DNA of 64,000 nucleotides from Bryobacterales bacterium (GTDB lineage: Bacteria > Acidobacteriota > Terriglobia > Bryobacterales > Bryobacteraceae): the NCBI GenBank assembly GCA_003164035.1, contig PLRS01000045.1, positions 62,001-126,000 of the forward strand. Direction: 5' to 3'. The notes under the pieces are model-generated. The model was not told the DNA's origin. It worked only from the letters and a program-made list of their open reading frames with translations, and did not search any database. Position 1 is the first letter of the stretch, and each line of letters opens with the position of its first letter. Shown here piece after piece: positions 7,888-16,158 of this stretch. A program made the translations under genes and the position numbers.

Positions 7888-9294
7888 TCACGGGCCGGGA
7901 GACACCGCGCTCGTTTCTTCGCGCAGCGCGGCGATACGGTTCTGCAGCGTCCGCAAGCTGATCCCCAACATCCCGGCCGCGAGCTTGCGATTGCCGTGTA
8001 CGTGCTGGAGGGTGAGTTTGATGTAGGCGTCCTCGAGCTTCATCAAAGGCTGACCAGGCTCAAGCACGATCGCATCGTGATCGCCGTGAGACGGCCGGGC
8101 ATACGGGCCGGGGCTTAGACCCAGCGCGGGGGAAGGAAGGTCGGTCAGCTCGATCGACCCGTCGCCGGCCACGATGGCGGCGTGCTCCAGAATATTGCGC
8201 AGTTCCCGCACGTTACCCGGCCAATCATACCGATGAAACAAGGCCAGCACGCCGGCATCGACGCCGGTCACCCGCGTGCCGTGTTTCTTGTTCAGATTCT
8301 CCAGCATGACATCGGCGATCTGCGGAATATCCTCTTTATGTTCCCGTAGCGGCGGAATTACGATCTGGAATACACTCAGCCGATAGTAAAGTTCTTCGCG
8401 CAAGTGCGTTCCGAGTTCCTGGCTGGTAGCGGCAAGTACCCGAGCGTCCACTGCGATTTCGTGCTTACCGCCAAGCCGCCGTACCCGCAAATCCTCGAGA
8501 ACACGCAGCAGCTTCGGTTGCGTAGACGACGGCATCTCGCCGATCTCGTCGAGAAACAAAGTGCCCCCGTGAGCCTGCTCAAAGCAACCGGCTGAACGTT
8601 CCATCGCCCCCGTAAACGCGCCTTTTTCATGCCCGAACAACTCGCTCTCCACCAGAGTCTCGGGTAAGGCGGCTGCATTGATCGCGACAAAAGGCCCGTC
8701 ACCGCGGGGGCTGCATTTATGGATCTCCCGCGCCACCAACTCCTTGCCCGTGCCGCTCTCGCCACGGATCAATACCGGTGCGGAAGTGGGCGCCACCTGT
8801 CGGATGAGCGAGAATATCTGCTGCATCGCCGGAGAGGTTCCGACCATGTCCCCGAGTACGCCGCGAAAACTCAGATCGCGCTTGAGCTGGGCGGTTTTCT
8901 GCAGGCTTCGCTTGTGGCGAACTGCGCGTTCGAGGAGAATCTTGAAGGCGCGCGGCTCCACCGGCTTTTCCAGGAACCAGAACGCGTTGAGATCGTGAAC
9001 TGCGGAAAGCGCCTTTTCCATGCTGCCGAAACCGGTAAGCGCAATCGCCGGAGTGAGGTCGCCCTGTTCCTTCAGGTGCCGGAGCAGTTCGAAGCCGTCC
9101 ATGCGCGGCATGACCAGGTCCGCAACGATGACGTCCGGGCTGAAGCACGCAAGCCGTTCCAGAGCTTCCTGCCCGTCGGCCGCAACCTGCGTATCGAAGT
9201 CACAATCCGAAAGCATGGCGGCCAAGGCGCTACGCTGGCGCTCATCGTCGTCGACGATGAGAATCCGGCCCGAAACTGCAGACAGTCGGGGCAT
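7888..9294 (-). CDS. NtrC-family sigma-54-dependent response regulator
   Basis: 468 residues, full length for the family. The receiver domain is at about 8-125, with acidic pocket VDDDE, phospho-acceptor Asp in [13 protein letters not shown] and Lys in FLEKPV. The AAA+ domain is at about 150-385, with Walker A GESGTGKE, the sigma-54 contact loop GAFTGA, Walker [13 protein letters not shown] and the [10 protein letters not shown] motif. The C-terminal Fis-type helix-turn-helix ends [21 protein letters not shown]. Such proteins open sigma-54 promoters after phosphorylation by a histidine kinase. The island carries at least fifteen sigma-54-like promoters and repeated dyads, making this the best local candidate activator. 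The histidine kinases at 17523 and 21202 are possible partners; neither is adjacent. Its own upstream region shows no sigma-54 match. Confidence 0.95.
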   Translation of the reverse strand: MPRLSAVSGRILIVDDDERQRSALAAMLSDCDFDTQVAADGQEALERLACFSPDVIVADLVMPRMDGFELLRHLKEQGDLTPAIALTGFGSMEKALSAVHDLNAFWFLEKPVEPRAFKILLERAVRHKRSLQKTAQLKRDLSFRGVLGDMVGTSPAMQQIFSLIRQVAPTSAPVLIRGESGTGKELVAREIHKCSPRGDGPFVAINAAALPETLVESELFGHEKGAFTGAMERSAGCFEQAHGGTLFLDEIGEMPSSTQPKLLRVLEDLRVRRLGGKHEIAVDARVLAATSQELGTHLREELYYRLSVFQIVIPPLREHKEDIPQIADVMLENLNKKHGTRVTGVDAGVLALFHRYDWPGNVRELRNILEHAAIVAGDGSIELTDLPSPALGLSPGPYARPSHGDHDAIVLEPGQPLMKLEDAYIKLTLQHVHGNRKLAAGMLGISLRTLQNRIAALREETSAVSPGP

Positions 9295-9459
9295 CGCCTC
9301 CTATTTTAGCAAGCCGCGACGGTCGGGACACCATGAAGCGGATTCAGGTCGAGAATGACGATGCCTTCTTTTCTGCTGTTCGATGTGCAGGCTCATGGAC
9401 GACTGTTCCGGAAGTGAGATTGGCGGCGAAACCGAACGCGCCGCCGCCATGTCACTGGC

Positions 9460-9651
9460 TCATTGCATGAACCTGTAGCTGGTTACACGTCCCCACATTC
9501 CGACCGCTTGCAGGACCCAAACGGCGACGGCAACGACAACGACGACGTTCAGAATCGTCTTGATACTGCCGGCCATCGGGATAAAGTTATTGATTAGCCA
9601 CAAAGCCACGCCGACCACGATCAGCGCGATGACGATGTTTATCAGAGGCAT
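9460..9651 (-). CDS. Thivi_2564-type small membrane protein
   Basis: 63 residues with two transmembrane helices: INIVIALIVVGVALWLI at the N-terminus and ILNVVVVVAVAVWVLQAV in the second half, joined by NNFIPMAGSIKT. The order and loop match the Thivi_2564 family of tiny membrane proteins, found next to stress genes. GGAGAG precedes the ATG at 9651. A strong sigma-54-like promoter lies 29 bp upstream. Function unknown. Confidence 0.8.
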   Translation of the reverse strand: MPLINIVIALIVVGVALWLINNFIPMAGSIKTILNVVVVVAVAVWVLQAVGMWGRVTSYRFMQ

Positions 9652-9679
9652 GTTTTTTTACTCTCCTGCAACTTCAAGG

Positions 9680-9695
9680 AGCAATCCGCTGCCCA
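9680..9695 (-). promoter_or_regulatory. Candidate sigma-54 promoter for the Thivi_2564-type gene
   Basis: Minus strand TGGGCAGCGGATTGCT: correct spacing and a perfect -12 TTGCT; ends 29 bp before the start at 9651. Confidence 0.65.
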
Positions 9696-9732
9696 AACGC
9701 CGATGTGGTGCGTATTCGATGTGGCCCGTGAG

Positions 9733-9882
9733 CTAGATGACTCTGCGCCCCTGAACCAGGCGGATTACCAGTACTACCAGCGCAACCACCAACAGGATAT
9801 GAATCAGCCCGCCGGCGGTGTAGGAAGTAGCCAGTCCCAAGGCCCACAAGACCAGCAGAATGACGCAGATTGTCCAGAGCAT
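9733..9882 (-). CDS. lmo0937-type small membrane protein
   Basis: 49 residues, too short for most gene finders. The ATG at 9880-9882 follows AAGGAG. Translation starts MLWTICVILLVLWALGL, followed by TAGGLIHILLVVALVVLVI and a short basic tail: two transmembrane helices with the central GGLIH motif typical of the lmo0937 family. A second copy of the family is at 27867-28016. A strong sigma-54-like promoter lies 27 bp upstream. It probably works in the envelope under stress; the biochemical role is unknown. Confidence 0.85.
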   Translation of the reverse strand: MLWTICVILLVLWALGLATSYTAGGLIHILLVVALVVLVIRLVQGRRVI

Positions 9883-9908
9883 CTTTTTTCTCCTTCGCGA
9901 CGTATACG

Positions 9909-9924
9909 TGCAAGCGCGGTTCCA
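9909..9924 (-). promoter_or_regulatory. Candidate sigma-54 promoter for the lmo0937-type gene
   Basis: Minus strand TGGAACCGCGCTTGCA: GG-N10-GC spacing with perfect -12 TTGCA, 27 bp before the start at 9882. Confidence 0.65.
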
Positions 9925-9973
9925 AAAGCGCGAGTGGACTACGTCGCGGCAGGCGAGTTTGCTGGAGCGAGGT

Positions 9974-10014
9974 GCAGTATCCGCACTGAACCCGGCAGTT
10001 GCTGCAGATTCTTC
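9974..10014. promoter_or_regulatory. Candidate activator sites upstream of the small membrane genes
   Basis: GCAGTATCCGC (9974-9984) and GCAGATTCTTC (10004-10014) are one or two changes from the dyad GCAGANTCTGC and lie 50-105 bp upstream of the minus-strand promoter at 9909-9924. Their centres are 30 bp apart, close to three helical turns. Confidence 0.45.
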
Positions 10015-10052
10015 CGGGCTGCCTGGGGGTGTGTAAGGCGTGCTCGCGATCC

Positions 10053-10757
10053 TCAGGTTCCGGTTGTGAGGGTTCCGAACAGCGCCCCTACACCCGCGGT
10101 CACCGCCATCGCGAGGGCACCCCAGAACGTGACGCGTATGGCGCCGAGTGTCACGCCCGCCCCCCCGGCACGTGCGGCCAAACCGCCCAGAAGCGCCAGG
10201 AACAGCAGTGAAGTTCCGGCGACAAAGGGGATCAGACCTGCCTGCGGGGCTACGGCCGTGACCACGAGAGGCAGGGCCGCTCCGATGACGAAGCTGCCGG
10301 CCGACGCCAAACCCGCCTGAATAGGACGCGCACTGAAAGCCACGGAGATGCCGAGTTCATCGCGAGCATGCGCGCCTAAGGCGTCATGCGCCATCAGTTG
10401 CTCGGCAACCTGTTTGGCGAGCGTACGGTCCAGCCCGCGGGCGACGTAGATCTCCATCAGCTCCTTGCGTTCGCCCTGGTCGTCCGTCTTCAGTTCCGTA
10501 CGTTCCAGCTCGAGGTCGGCCTCTTCGGTATCCGCCTGCGAGTGCACGGACACGTATTCACCCGCCGCCATCGACATCGCCCCGGCAACCAGGCCGGCGA
10601 CCCCCGCGACCACTACGCTGGTGTGAGTCGCGTGCGCGGCCGCGACGCCGAGCACCAGGCTCGCAGTCGAGAGGATCCCGTCGTTCGCACCCAGGACCGC
10701 CGCGCGCAGCCAGCCGACGCGTCCGGTGCGATGCCGTTCTATTTGGCGTGCCGACAT
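10053..10757 (-). CDS. VIT1/CCC1-family membrane protein
   Basis: 234 residues. Start region RTGRVGWLRAAVLGANDG is the hallmark of the VIT1/CCC1 (DUF125) family, followed by a first helix and VAGAMSMAAGEYVSVHSQ. A charged central part (EEADLELERTEL onward) links to three more hydrophobic segments near the C-terminus. Family members move Fe2+/Mn2+ across membranes in eukaryotes; in bacteria the role is mostly unproven. The gene starts 8 bp after the Gln-rich gene upstream, so they form an operon. Together with the Dps-like protein at 25537 it hints at iron handling. Confidence 0.9.
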   Translation of the reverse strand: MSARQIERHRTGRVGWLRAAVLGANDGILSTASLVLGVAAAHATHTSVVVAGVAGLVAGAMSMAAGEYVSVHSQADTEEADLELERTELKTDDQGERKELMEIYVARGLDRTLAKQVAEQLMAHDALGAHARDELGISVAFSARPIQAGLASAGSFVIGAALPLVVTAVAPQAGLIPFVAGTSLLFLALLGGLAARAGGAGVTLGAIRVTFWGALAMAVTAGVGALFGTLTTGT

Positions 10758-10764
10758 CGGTCAG

Positions 10765-11640
10765 CTACAGTGCGACGGTGACCGCAAGCCCGACGCCCGG
10801 ATACCTGCGGTCGTATAGGTAGTAGCCGTTGTCATAAGCGATGTAAACGTCATCGGTCGCATACCAGTTTTCGGCCCAGTATTCCGGCCAGGGATCCACC
10901 AGCATGAACGAAAAACCGCCGTACGCGAAACGGGGATACCCCATGTAGATCGTCGGGCTGGGCATCCGGAACCAATGTTGACTCCCGAAATAAAGGCCGA
11001 AGCGGTCCTGAGGAATGTAGTAACCGCCGTAACCTCCGCGTTGCGCCCACGTGCGATGATCGCTGGCCCAGTGTTGAGCCCGATCCTGCTGAAACGTGCT
11101 ATGCCCCTGCCAGGCGCCATGCTGTGCCCATCCCCGTTGCTGTTGCCACGCCGCAGCCTGCTGCTGGGTGCGTTGCGGCTGCTGTTGTTGACGGGCCTGC
11201 TGGGGACGTTGTGCCTGCGGCTGTTGTGCCCGCTGCTGCTGCGGCTGTGGCTGTTGCTGCCGCGGTTGCTCCGTCCGCTGCTGCCGCGGTTGGGCCGGTT
11301 GCGCGTGCTGTTGTTGTTGAGGCTGTTGGGCGCGCTGCGGCTGTGGCTGTTGCTGCCGCGGTTGTTCCGCCCGCTGCTGCTGCGGTTGGGCCGGCTGCGC
11401 GCGCTGTTGTTGTTGAGGCTGTTGGGCGCGCTGCTGTTGTGGCTGTTGCTGCCGCGGTTGTTCCGCCCGCTGCTGCGGTTGGGCCGGTTGCGCGTGCTGT
11501 TGTTGAGGCTGTTGGGCGCGCTGCTGCTGCTGCGGTTGCTGCCGCTCTTCCTGTCCGCGCGCCTGTTGCGCGTACGCAGGGACAATCGTCCCGAGAAGCA
11601 AGAACAAGGCGGCGATGCTCGTTGCTCGATCGAATTGCAT
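10765..11640 (-). CDS. Exported Gln-rich low-complexity protein
   Basis: 291 residues. A signal peptide (SIAALFLLLGTIVPAYAQQ) leads into about 140 residues of QPQQQ/RAQQPQ/AQPAQP repeats, then a folded-looking C-terminal part from about residue 180 rich in Trp, Tyr and Gly (DRFGLYFGSQHWF, YAYDNGYYLYDRRYPG). The tail recalls YXWGXW/RcnB-like exported proteins but I cannot name the family. GGAGAA precedes the ATG. The opposite strand carries long Leu-rich frames that are only shadows of the CAG/CTG composition. It is the first gene of an operon with the VIT-type gene. Confidence 0.75.
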   Translation of the reverse strand: MQFDRATSIAALFLLLGTIVPAYAQQARGQEERQQPQQQQRAQQPQQQHAQPAQPQQRAEQPRQQQPQQQRAQQPQQQQRAQPAQPQQQRAEQPRQQQPQPQRAQQPQQQQHAQPAQPRQQRTEQPRQQQPQPQQQRAQQPQAQRPQQARQQQQPQRTQQQAAAWQQQRGWAQHGAWQGHSTFQQDRAQHWASDHRTWAQRGGYGGYYIPQDRFGLYFGSQHWFRMPSPTIYMGYPRFAYGGFSFMLVDPWPEYWAENWYATDDVYIAYDNGYYLYDRRYPGVGLAVTVAL

Positions 11641-11674
11641 AGCGATGGTTCTCCCTTAAGATCGCCGTTGAGTG

Positions 11675-11690
11675 TGCACGCGGACGACCA
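11675..11690 (-). promoter_or_regulatory. Candidate sigma-54 promoter for the Gln-rich/VIT operon
   Basis: Minus strand TGGTCGTCCGCGTGCA, spacing correct, 35 bp before the start at 11640. Confidence 0.55.
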
Positions 11691-11697
11691 GCGCGGT

Positions 11698-12087
11698 TTA
11701 CCTGTGTGCCAGCGCCTCCGCTTCCTCCGCATCGGCCTTGGTCTGTTGGACCGTCCCGTCCGGGTGGTTGGGCGGAGAGTAGAGCGTGGACAGCTTTAAC
11801 GCCTTCGTCTTCGAGCTGTTGATCACGTTATGGTACGTGCCTGCCGGCACCACCACCACATCTCCATCCCCCACCCGGTGCTCTTGCCCCTCGTTGAAGA
11901 CGAATGTGGCTTCGCCCTGTTCGATGCGGAAGTACTGGTCGACGCCCTGATGCACTTCGTCACCGATTTCTTCTCCCGGTCCCAGGCACATCACCACAAC
12001 CTGGATGTGCTTCCCGGTGAATAGCACCCGGCGAAAGCAGGTGTTCTCCAGAGTCTGTTTCTGCATGTGTCCAACGTATGCAATCAT
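11698..12087 (-). CDS. Small cupin-domain protein
   Basis: 129 residues. GGAGG precedes ATG 12087. The single cupin fold shows motif 1 around GEEIGDEVHQGVDQYFRIEQGE and motif 2 around VVVPAGTYHNVIN, including His and Glu residues usable as metal ligands. Small cupins of this type include isomerases, dioxygenases and sensors; the substrate cannot be deduced. It overlaps the end of the upstream minus-strand gene by 4 nt and probably shares the promoter at 12469-12484. Confidence 0.85.
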   Translation of the reverse strand: MIAYVGHMQKQTLENTCFRRVLFTGKHIQVVVMCLGPGEEIGDEVHQGVDQYFRIEQGEATFVFNEGQEHRVGDGDVVVVPAGTYHNVINSSKTKALKLSTLYSPPNHPDGTVQQTKADAEEAEALAHR

Positions 12088-12428
12088 TTTCTTAGCCTCC
12101 TATTTCCTGGTTTCTTGAGCAACGGATTCCGCGGTTTGCCGCGCAGGCGGTTCATCGCGATTCGTGGCCGCTCCGGAATGGTGGAGGTTTGAGTGGAAGC
12201 GAACCAGGCCAACGCGGCGCCGCCCACTCCACCCGCTGCCGCTCCGATCGCGGCACCCTGCCGCGCCCTGGTATGTTTTTCGTGCGCGAAATCCTTTGAC
12301 CCTTGGTTGTCGGACGCTAGAACCGAGACGTCCGTCGTTCGATACCCCGTCTTGTGCAGGACTTTGATGGCATCCGAAACGGTTGTCCGATCCGGATAGA
12401 TTCCCATCACCGATGTCTGCCGTGCCAT
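12084..12428 (-). CDS. Truncated general-stress (17M/YflT-like) membrane protein
   Basis: 114 residues. AAAGGAGGAACG precedes ATG 12428. The N-terminal 60 residues match the stress-protein pattern: GIYPDRTTVSDAIKVLHKTGY, then VLASDNQGSKDFAHEKHT, then a glycine-rich GAAIGAAAGGVGGAALAW helix start. In intact relatives the helix continues and a second glycine zipper follows over about 60 more residues. Here it turns into a basic, proline-rich tail (IPERPRIAMNR). The gene is probably truncated or degenerate at the 3' end, although its start region and promoter look well kept. Confidence 0.6.
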   Translation of the reverse strand: MARQTSVMGIYPDRTTVSDAIKVLHKTGYRTTDVSVLASDNQGSKDFAHEKHTRARQGAAIGAAAGGVGGAALAWFASTQTSTIPERPRIAMNRLRGKPRNPLLKKPGNRRLRK

Positions 12429-12468
12429 TTACCGTTCCTCCTTTATTGGAAGTGTGCATTTTGGTATG

Positions 12469-12484
12469 TGCACGAACCGGGCCA
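12469..12484 (-). promoter_or_regulatory. Candidate sigma-54 promoter for the 17M-like/cupin genes
   Basis: Minus strand TGGCCCGGTTCGTGCA, spacing correct, 41 bp before the start at 12428. Confidence 0.6.
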
Positions 12485-12538
12485 AGCGCTGAAAACCGTC
12501 GCTACGCGGGCATTCAGCCCAGGACAGCACGCGTTGGT

Positions 12539-12570
12539 GCAGAATCTACCTTGGGAAATGCAGATTCTGC
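12539..12570. promoter_or_regulatory. Candidate activator sites between divergent stress genes
   Basis: GCAGAATCTAC (12539-12549) and the perfect dyad GCAGATTCTGC (12560-12570) have centres 21 bp apart. They lie between the promoters at 12469-12484 (minus) and 12634-12649 (plus). Confidence 0.6.
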
Positions 12571-12633
12571 CGCGCCACGAGACCGCGTGGGCCGCTTGCC
12601 GTAACTTCGGCTTAAAGGCGCCATCAAGGGAAA

Positions 12634-12649
12634 CGGAGGCAAACGTGCC
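12634..12649 (+). promoter_or_regulatory. Candidate sigma-54 promoter for the CsbD operon
   Basis: CGGAGGCAAACGTGCC keeps GG-N10-GC but has C instead of T at the first position; 44 bp before the ATG at 12694. A weaker match than most in the set. Confidence 0.4.
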
Positions 12650-12693
12650 ACAGGCGAATTGCGCCAGGACACCGGCGGAAGCAGGAGAAGAAC

Positions 12694-12930
12694 ATGAATT
12701 GGGATCAAATCGAAGGCAAATGGCAGCAGTTCACTGGCTCTGCCCGCGAGCACTGGGGGAAACTTACCAATAATGACTGGGAGACGATCGCGGGCAAGAA
12801 AGATCAGTTAGTCGGGCGAATTCAGGAGCGGTACGGAGTGGTGAAAGCGGAGGCCGAAAGGCAAGCCGACGAATGGTCGCTGGCGCTGCGGCATTCCGGG
12901 CGCGAAGACAATCCTGCCACCCGCCTATAA
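12694..12930 (+). CDS. CsbD-family stress protein
   Basis: 78 residues. CAGGAGAAG precedes the ATG. The start MNWDQIEGKWQQFTGSAREHWGKLT and the later GKKDQLVGRIQERYG are the CsbD signature. CsbD proteins are small, soluble, helical and controlled by general stress regulons. A second CsbD protein of the other subtype is at 28481. Two further small genes follow in the same direction. Confidence 0.9.
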   Translation: MNWDQIEGKWQQFTGSAREHWGKLTNNDWETIAGKKDQLVGRIQERYGVVKAEAERQADEWSLALRHSGREDNPATRL

Positions 12931-12963
12931 GCTAAACCGCGTCCCGACAAGGAATGGGAATCG

Positions 12964-13203
12964 ATGAAACCAGCCCATGCGCGAATCGGGGATTTCTGGT
13001 GCCAACTGATGCACCGAAAGCCAATGTGGCCGTCTCACGGCCAGTACGAGTGCCGGACGTGCGGACGGCGGCATCCGGTCTGCTGGGAACAGCCTTCGCC
13101 GGCCACGCTGCGCGGGATGACGCTGCCGCGCGAAACGCACCGGCAAAGCGCCTTGTTACAGCAACCGGTTCGAGCAACTCATGTTCGCAACAAGGCAATA
13201 TAA
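12964..13203 (+). CDS. Small zinc-ribbon-like protein
   Basis: 79 residues. AAGGAATGGG precedes the ATG. The first half has a compact Cys/His pattern: FWCQLMHRKPMW, then YECRTCGRRHPVCW, where the two CxxC-type cysteines and nearby His/Cys could bind zinc. Similar short YxCRTCGR proteins are common beside acidobacterial stress genes. The stop TAA overlaps the next ATG (TAATG), so the two are translationally coupled. Function unknown. Confidence 0.65.
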   Translation: MKPAHARIGDFWCQLMHRKPMWPSHGQYECRTCGRRHPVCWEQPSPATLRGMTLPRETHRQSALLQQPVRATHVRNKAI

Positions 13204-13550
13204 TGCAATTTGACAAACATGCCAGCATAGCGGTTGTAGTCAGACGAGCGTGGGTAAACCTGCATGGCGTAAAGATGTTTCTTCGTCAACAGGAAAGCCC
13301 GCAGACGGAGATTCGTGGGGTTGACGAGAGTCACGTGATATTCGCCACGGTTCTCGATTCCGACGACGCCAGAGGAGTATGGATAGAAATGGCCGCGAAC
13401 GGGCACAAGCAGGATACCGCCGCGGAGCGATTCAGCATCCTGGTTCCATGGAGCCAGGTCTTGACCATCGTGGTTGCGGAGCAGTTTTCCCCGGCGATCC
13501 GTCAGGAGGCCCGAAAGATCGGATTTACCGGCGAAACGGAGCGGGAATGA
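13203..13550 (+). CDS. Hypothetical protein coupled to the zinc-ribbon gene
   Basis: 115 residues from the ATG that overlaps the upstream stop. It is predicted mixed alpha/beta (SIAVVVRRAWVNLHG, SHVIFATVLDSDDARGVWIEM, FSILVPWSQVLTIVV), with no signal peptide and no recognised motif. The frame is open further upstream to 12954, but that part overlaps the zinc-ribbon gene in another frame and has atypical composition. It may be a small beta-barrel regulatory domain; this is a guess from the strand pattern. Confidence 0.6.
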   Translation: MQFDKHASIAVVVRRAWVNLHGVKMFLRQQESPQTEIRGVDESHVIFATVLDSDDARGVWIEMAANGHKQDTAAERFSILVPWSQVLTIVVAEQFSPAIRQEARKIGFTGETERE

Positions 13551-14165
13551 GTCCGGCGAGCAGCCTCCGCCAAAGGCTATCTAATGCCATTGCACCGCGG
13601 CGATTGGATTGCTGAGCGTTAGTTGAATTGGCGAAGTAAACTTTCAAGCCTGCCCTCTGCTGCAACCGGCGGGGGAAACAAGAGTGGGCTGTAGCAACAG
13701 CGTGCTTGCGGGAGCCGCTGTTCGATTGATCGCCGCTCACTGGACCTTCCCTTATTGGTTGCGGCAGAGGTTATTTATGGAATGTCTTCATGATGGTCTT
13801 TCCGGGGATTACGATTGCGGTACCTGTGTGGCGTACCTGGCGAAGGAATAAATAGGACGCGGCCGGAAGCCAGGATACTTCAGACGGCCCGACGCCGGAT
13901 CCCAGCCCGAACCCGGGCAAGCCGCATCGGCAGCAGCTCTCGCTGGTCTATGAGCTGCGCCGGTGCGGTTTTTCTTTGGAATGCTTATCGGTCGCGCAAT
14001 TCCTGCATTCTCTGCGGCAATAACTGCCGCGAGCCGTGGCGGCACGATCAGACCGGCCTTGAAAGTTGGCCCCGGGAACCGGCGCCGCGCCGGGTGTTCA
14101 ACCCCAAGCAAGAATGGCTCTAAAACCAAATGACCACCGCGTTGTTTGTGCCGAGAGTGCGCCGA
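13551..14165. other. Non-coding stretch, no convincing gene
   Basis: Overlapping frames on both strands here are Arg-rich and lack ribosome-binding sites. A 24-codon frame at 13777-13851 with two cysteines (DYDCGTC) could be a tiny gene or a remnant. Two overlapping dyad-like sequences lie at 13996-14015 (GCAATTCCTGC and GCATTCTCTGC), possible activator sites for the promoter at 14166. Confidence 0.4.
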
Positions 14166-14181
14166 TGGACCTTGGAGTGCT
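14166..14181 (+). promoter_or_regulatory. Candidate sigma-54 promoter for the sortase operon
   Basis: TGGACCTTGGAGTGCT with GG-N10-GC spacing, 105 bp before the ATG at 14287. Confidence 0.5.
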
Positions 14182-14286
14182 TCTTCTTTGGTTCGTGTAC
14201 GGCCGGACAGCCGACGTCTTGCGGCAAGGTGCCCGACAGAGCGAAGAGCCGGCAGTACGGACTTCAGACAAAAGGAGCACGATCAG

Positions 14287-15042
14287 ATGAGCATTTTGAA
14301 AACAGCAACAACCAGCGCGTTTTGCTTGACGTTAATGGGAGCGGTATTCGCATCGGCCGCAAAGGCAGACGACTGGAACAACAAGACCGTAATGACTTTC
14401 AGCGCACCCGTGGAGATTCCCGGAGTCCACCTCAAGGGGTGGGGAGTCTTGCCGGCCGGCACCTATGTATTCAAACTTCTGGACTCGTCGGCCGACCGCC
14501 ACATCGTCCAGATCTTCAACGCGGATGAAACCACTTGCTACGCCACCATTCTGGCTATCCCCGACTATCGTTTCAGGGCGACAGGCAAGACCGTAGTGAC
14601 TTTCCGGGAGCGGCCGGCGGGTGAGCCGGAAGCGCTCCGAGCCTGGTTCTATCCCGGTAAGAACTGGGGCGACGAGTTCGTTTATCCGAAAGCCAGAGCG
14701 GCGGTATTAGCAAAAGAAACCAACACCCCCATTCCCTTCTTGGCGACCGAAGTCCCGGTGGAAGTCGCCGAACCGATCCAGTCGGCGGATGCCCCGGAGG
14801 TGGTGCAAATGAGACAGGCGCCCATCTTGGCCGTCAAACCGACCGGAGAAGAGGTGCAACTTGCCGAGGTGGTCACTCCGCCGCCGGCAGTGGCGGAAAC
14901 AGCGGCGGCTCCAGTAGCGCCCGCGGCCGTGCCAGAGACGCTTCCAGCGACGGCGAGTAACTTGCCCCTGATAGGTTTGTTCGGATTGCTTGCTTTGGGC
15001 GGCGCCTGGACCATCCGGCTGGCGCAAAAGCGCGTTCGGTAA
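14287..15042 (+). CDS. Exported protein with LPxTA-like sorting signal
   Basis: 251 residues. AAAGGAG precedes ATG 14287; the frame opens earlier without a site. A signal peptide (TSAFCLTLMGAVFASAAKA) is followed by a beta-rich domain (VEIPGVHLKGWGVLPAGTYVF). A Pro/Ala/Val-rich spacer comes next. The end carries LPATAS, then a hydrophobic helix (LPLIGLFGLLALGGAW) and the basic tail RLAQKRVR. LPxT, helix, positive tail is the classic sortase substrate layout. A sortase gene lies two genes downstream, so this is probably its substrate. In a diderm host the anchor acceptor is unknown. Confidence 0.8.
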   Translation: MSILKTATTSAFCLTLMGAVFASAAKADDWNNKTVMTFSAPVEIPGVHLKGWGVLPAGTYVFKLLDSSADRHIVQIFNADETTCYATILAIPDYRFRATGKTVVTFRERPAGEPEALRAWFYPGKNWGDEFVYPKARAAVLAKETNTPIPFLATEVPVEVAEPIQSADAPEVVQMRQAPILAVKPTGEEVQLAEVVTPPPAVAETAAAPVAPAAVPETLPATASNLPLIGLFGLLALGGAWTIRLAQKRVR

Positions 15043-15159
15043 ACAGGCTTGGCCGGCGATTCGGCGCGTCTTTGTTCCGGCGCGCCCGCGGCCAATGGCG
15101 GGAAGGTCTGGGGCCGGGAGACTCCAAGGGGGAACCTGGCAAACTTGAGCGGAGAGCAC

Positions 15160-16158
15160 ATGATAGCGATGAGCGTGGGGCGGGCGCGGGCCGGAGAGCG
15201 GGGAGTGAAAAAGGTCTCTCTGCCCGCCCTTCTCCTAATCGTCGCTGCCGGCTGCGCCGGAGCCCAGGCTCCAGGGACGGCGGCCAATCGGGACCCCGCA
15301 TCTTTCTCAATCTCCGTGGACGTTGACTTCATGGTGTTACACGCTACCGTCACCGACCGGCAAGGTGGCTTCGTCTCCGATCTGGGCCAGGAAAATTTTG
15401 CGGTCTATGAGAACGGCGTGTTGCAACACATCCGGCTTTTCACAAATGAAGATATTCCAGTCACCGTGGGACTCGTCGTCGACCACAGCACAACCATGCG
15501 GCCGAAAATTGCGGAGGTGACCGCTGCCGCCAGCGGCTTCGTACACTCCAGCAACCGGGACGACGAAATGTTCGTCGTCAACTTCAACGAGAAGGTCTGG
15601 CTGGGCCTGCCCCCCGGGATTCGGTTCACGGACAGCACCGCGGCACTCGAAAGAGCGATTGCGACACTCACCTTTGGCCAAACCGCTCTTTACGACGCGA
15701 TCGCCAAGGCCTTAGAGCAATTGCAGGCAGGCACGAGGGATAAAAAAGTGCTCCTCGTGGTCAGCGACGGTGGTGACAACGTCAGCGCCCGCAGTCTGGC
15801 GCAGGTCATTAAACTGGCCGAGCAATCCAGCGCCGTCATCTATACCGTGGGCCTGTTCGACGAGGACGATAAGGACCAGAATCCGGGTGTGCTCAAACGC
15901 CTCGCACAGGTTACGGGCGGCGAAGCCTTCCTTCCCAGCCAACTCAACGACGCGGTAGCTATCTGCGAGCGCATCGCCCGGGATATTCGCCATCAATACA
16001 CCATCGGATACGTTCCCATCAACCGGAATCGTGACGGTGTGTATCGCGCCATTCGGGTCCTCGCCAAGGCGAAGGGCCACGACAGACTGTCCGTGCGCAC
16101 GCGCACCGGCTACGTGGCCGGCGGCGAACCCGCGCTTGATGAGAAGAGCGCCAAATGA
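15160..16158 (+). CDS. VWFA-related exported protein
   Basis: About 332 residues from ATG 15160 (GGAGAG upstream); ATG 15169 or the open frame from 15049 are alternatives. After a signal peptide (LPALLLIVAAGCAGAQ) comes a short beta domain typical of the acidobacterial VWFA-related family (VDFMVLHATVTDRQGGFV then NFAVYENGV). Then comes a von Willebrand A domain with a MIDAS-like site (VDHSTTM, later TALYDAI and VVSDGGDN). It ends IRHQYTIGYVP and a basic/beta tail typical of the family. The cysteine in the signal region could be lipidated. It sits between the sortase substrate and the sortase and may bind surface ligands with a metal ion. Confidence 0.85.
   Translation: MIAMSVGRARAGERGVKKVSLPALLLIVAAGCAGAQAPGTAANRDPASFSISVDVDFMVLHATVTDRQGGFVSDLGQENFAVYENGVLQHIRLFTNEDIPVTVGLVVDHSTTMRPKIAEVTAAASGFVHSSNRDDEMFVVNFNEKVWLGLPPGIRFTDSTAALERAIATLTFGQTALYDAIAKALEQLQAGTRDKKVLLVVSDGGDNVSARSLAQVIKLAEQSSAVIYTVGLFDEDDKDQNPGVLKRLAQVTGGEAFLPSQLNDAVAICERIARDIRHQYTIGYVPINRNRDGVYRAIRVLAKAKGHDRLSVRTRTGYVAGGEPALDEKSAK

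Noticed and set aside
10975-11799. Long plus-strand frame rich in Leu and Arg opposite the Gln-rich gene
   Set aside because: It is the complement of CAG-type repeats; no ribosome-binding site, no domain, and the minus-strand gene has a signal peptide and promoter.
12954-13202. N-terminal extension of the 13203 gene
   Set aside because: It overlaps the zinc-ribbon gene in another frame; the TAATG overlap and cysteine pattern favour two genes.
13809-14129. Overlapping frames on both strands at 13.8-14.1 kb
   Set aside because: Arg-rich, mutually antisense, no ribosome-binding site; treated as non-coding.
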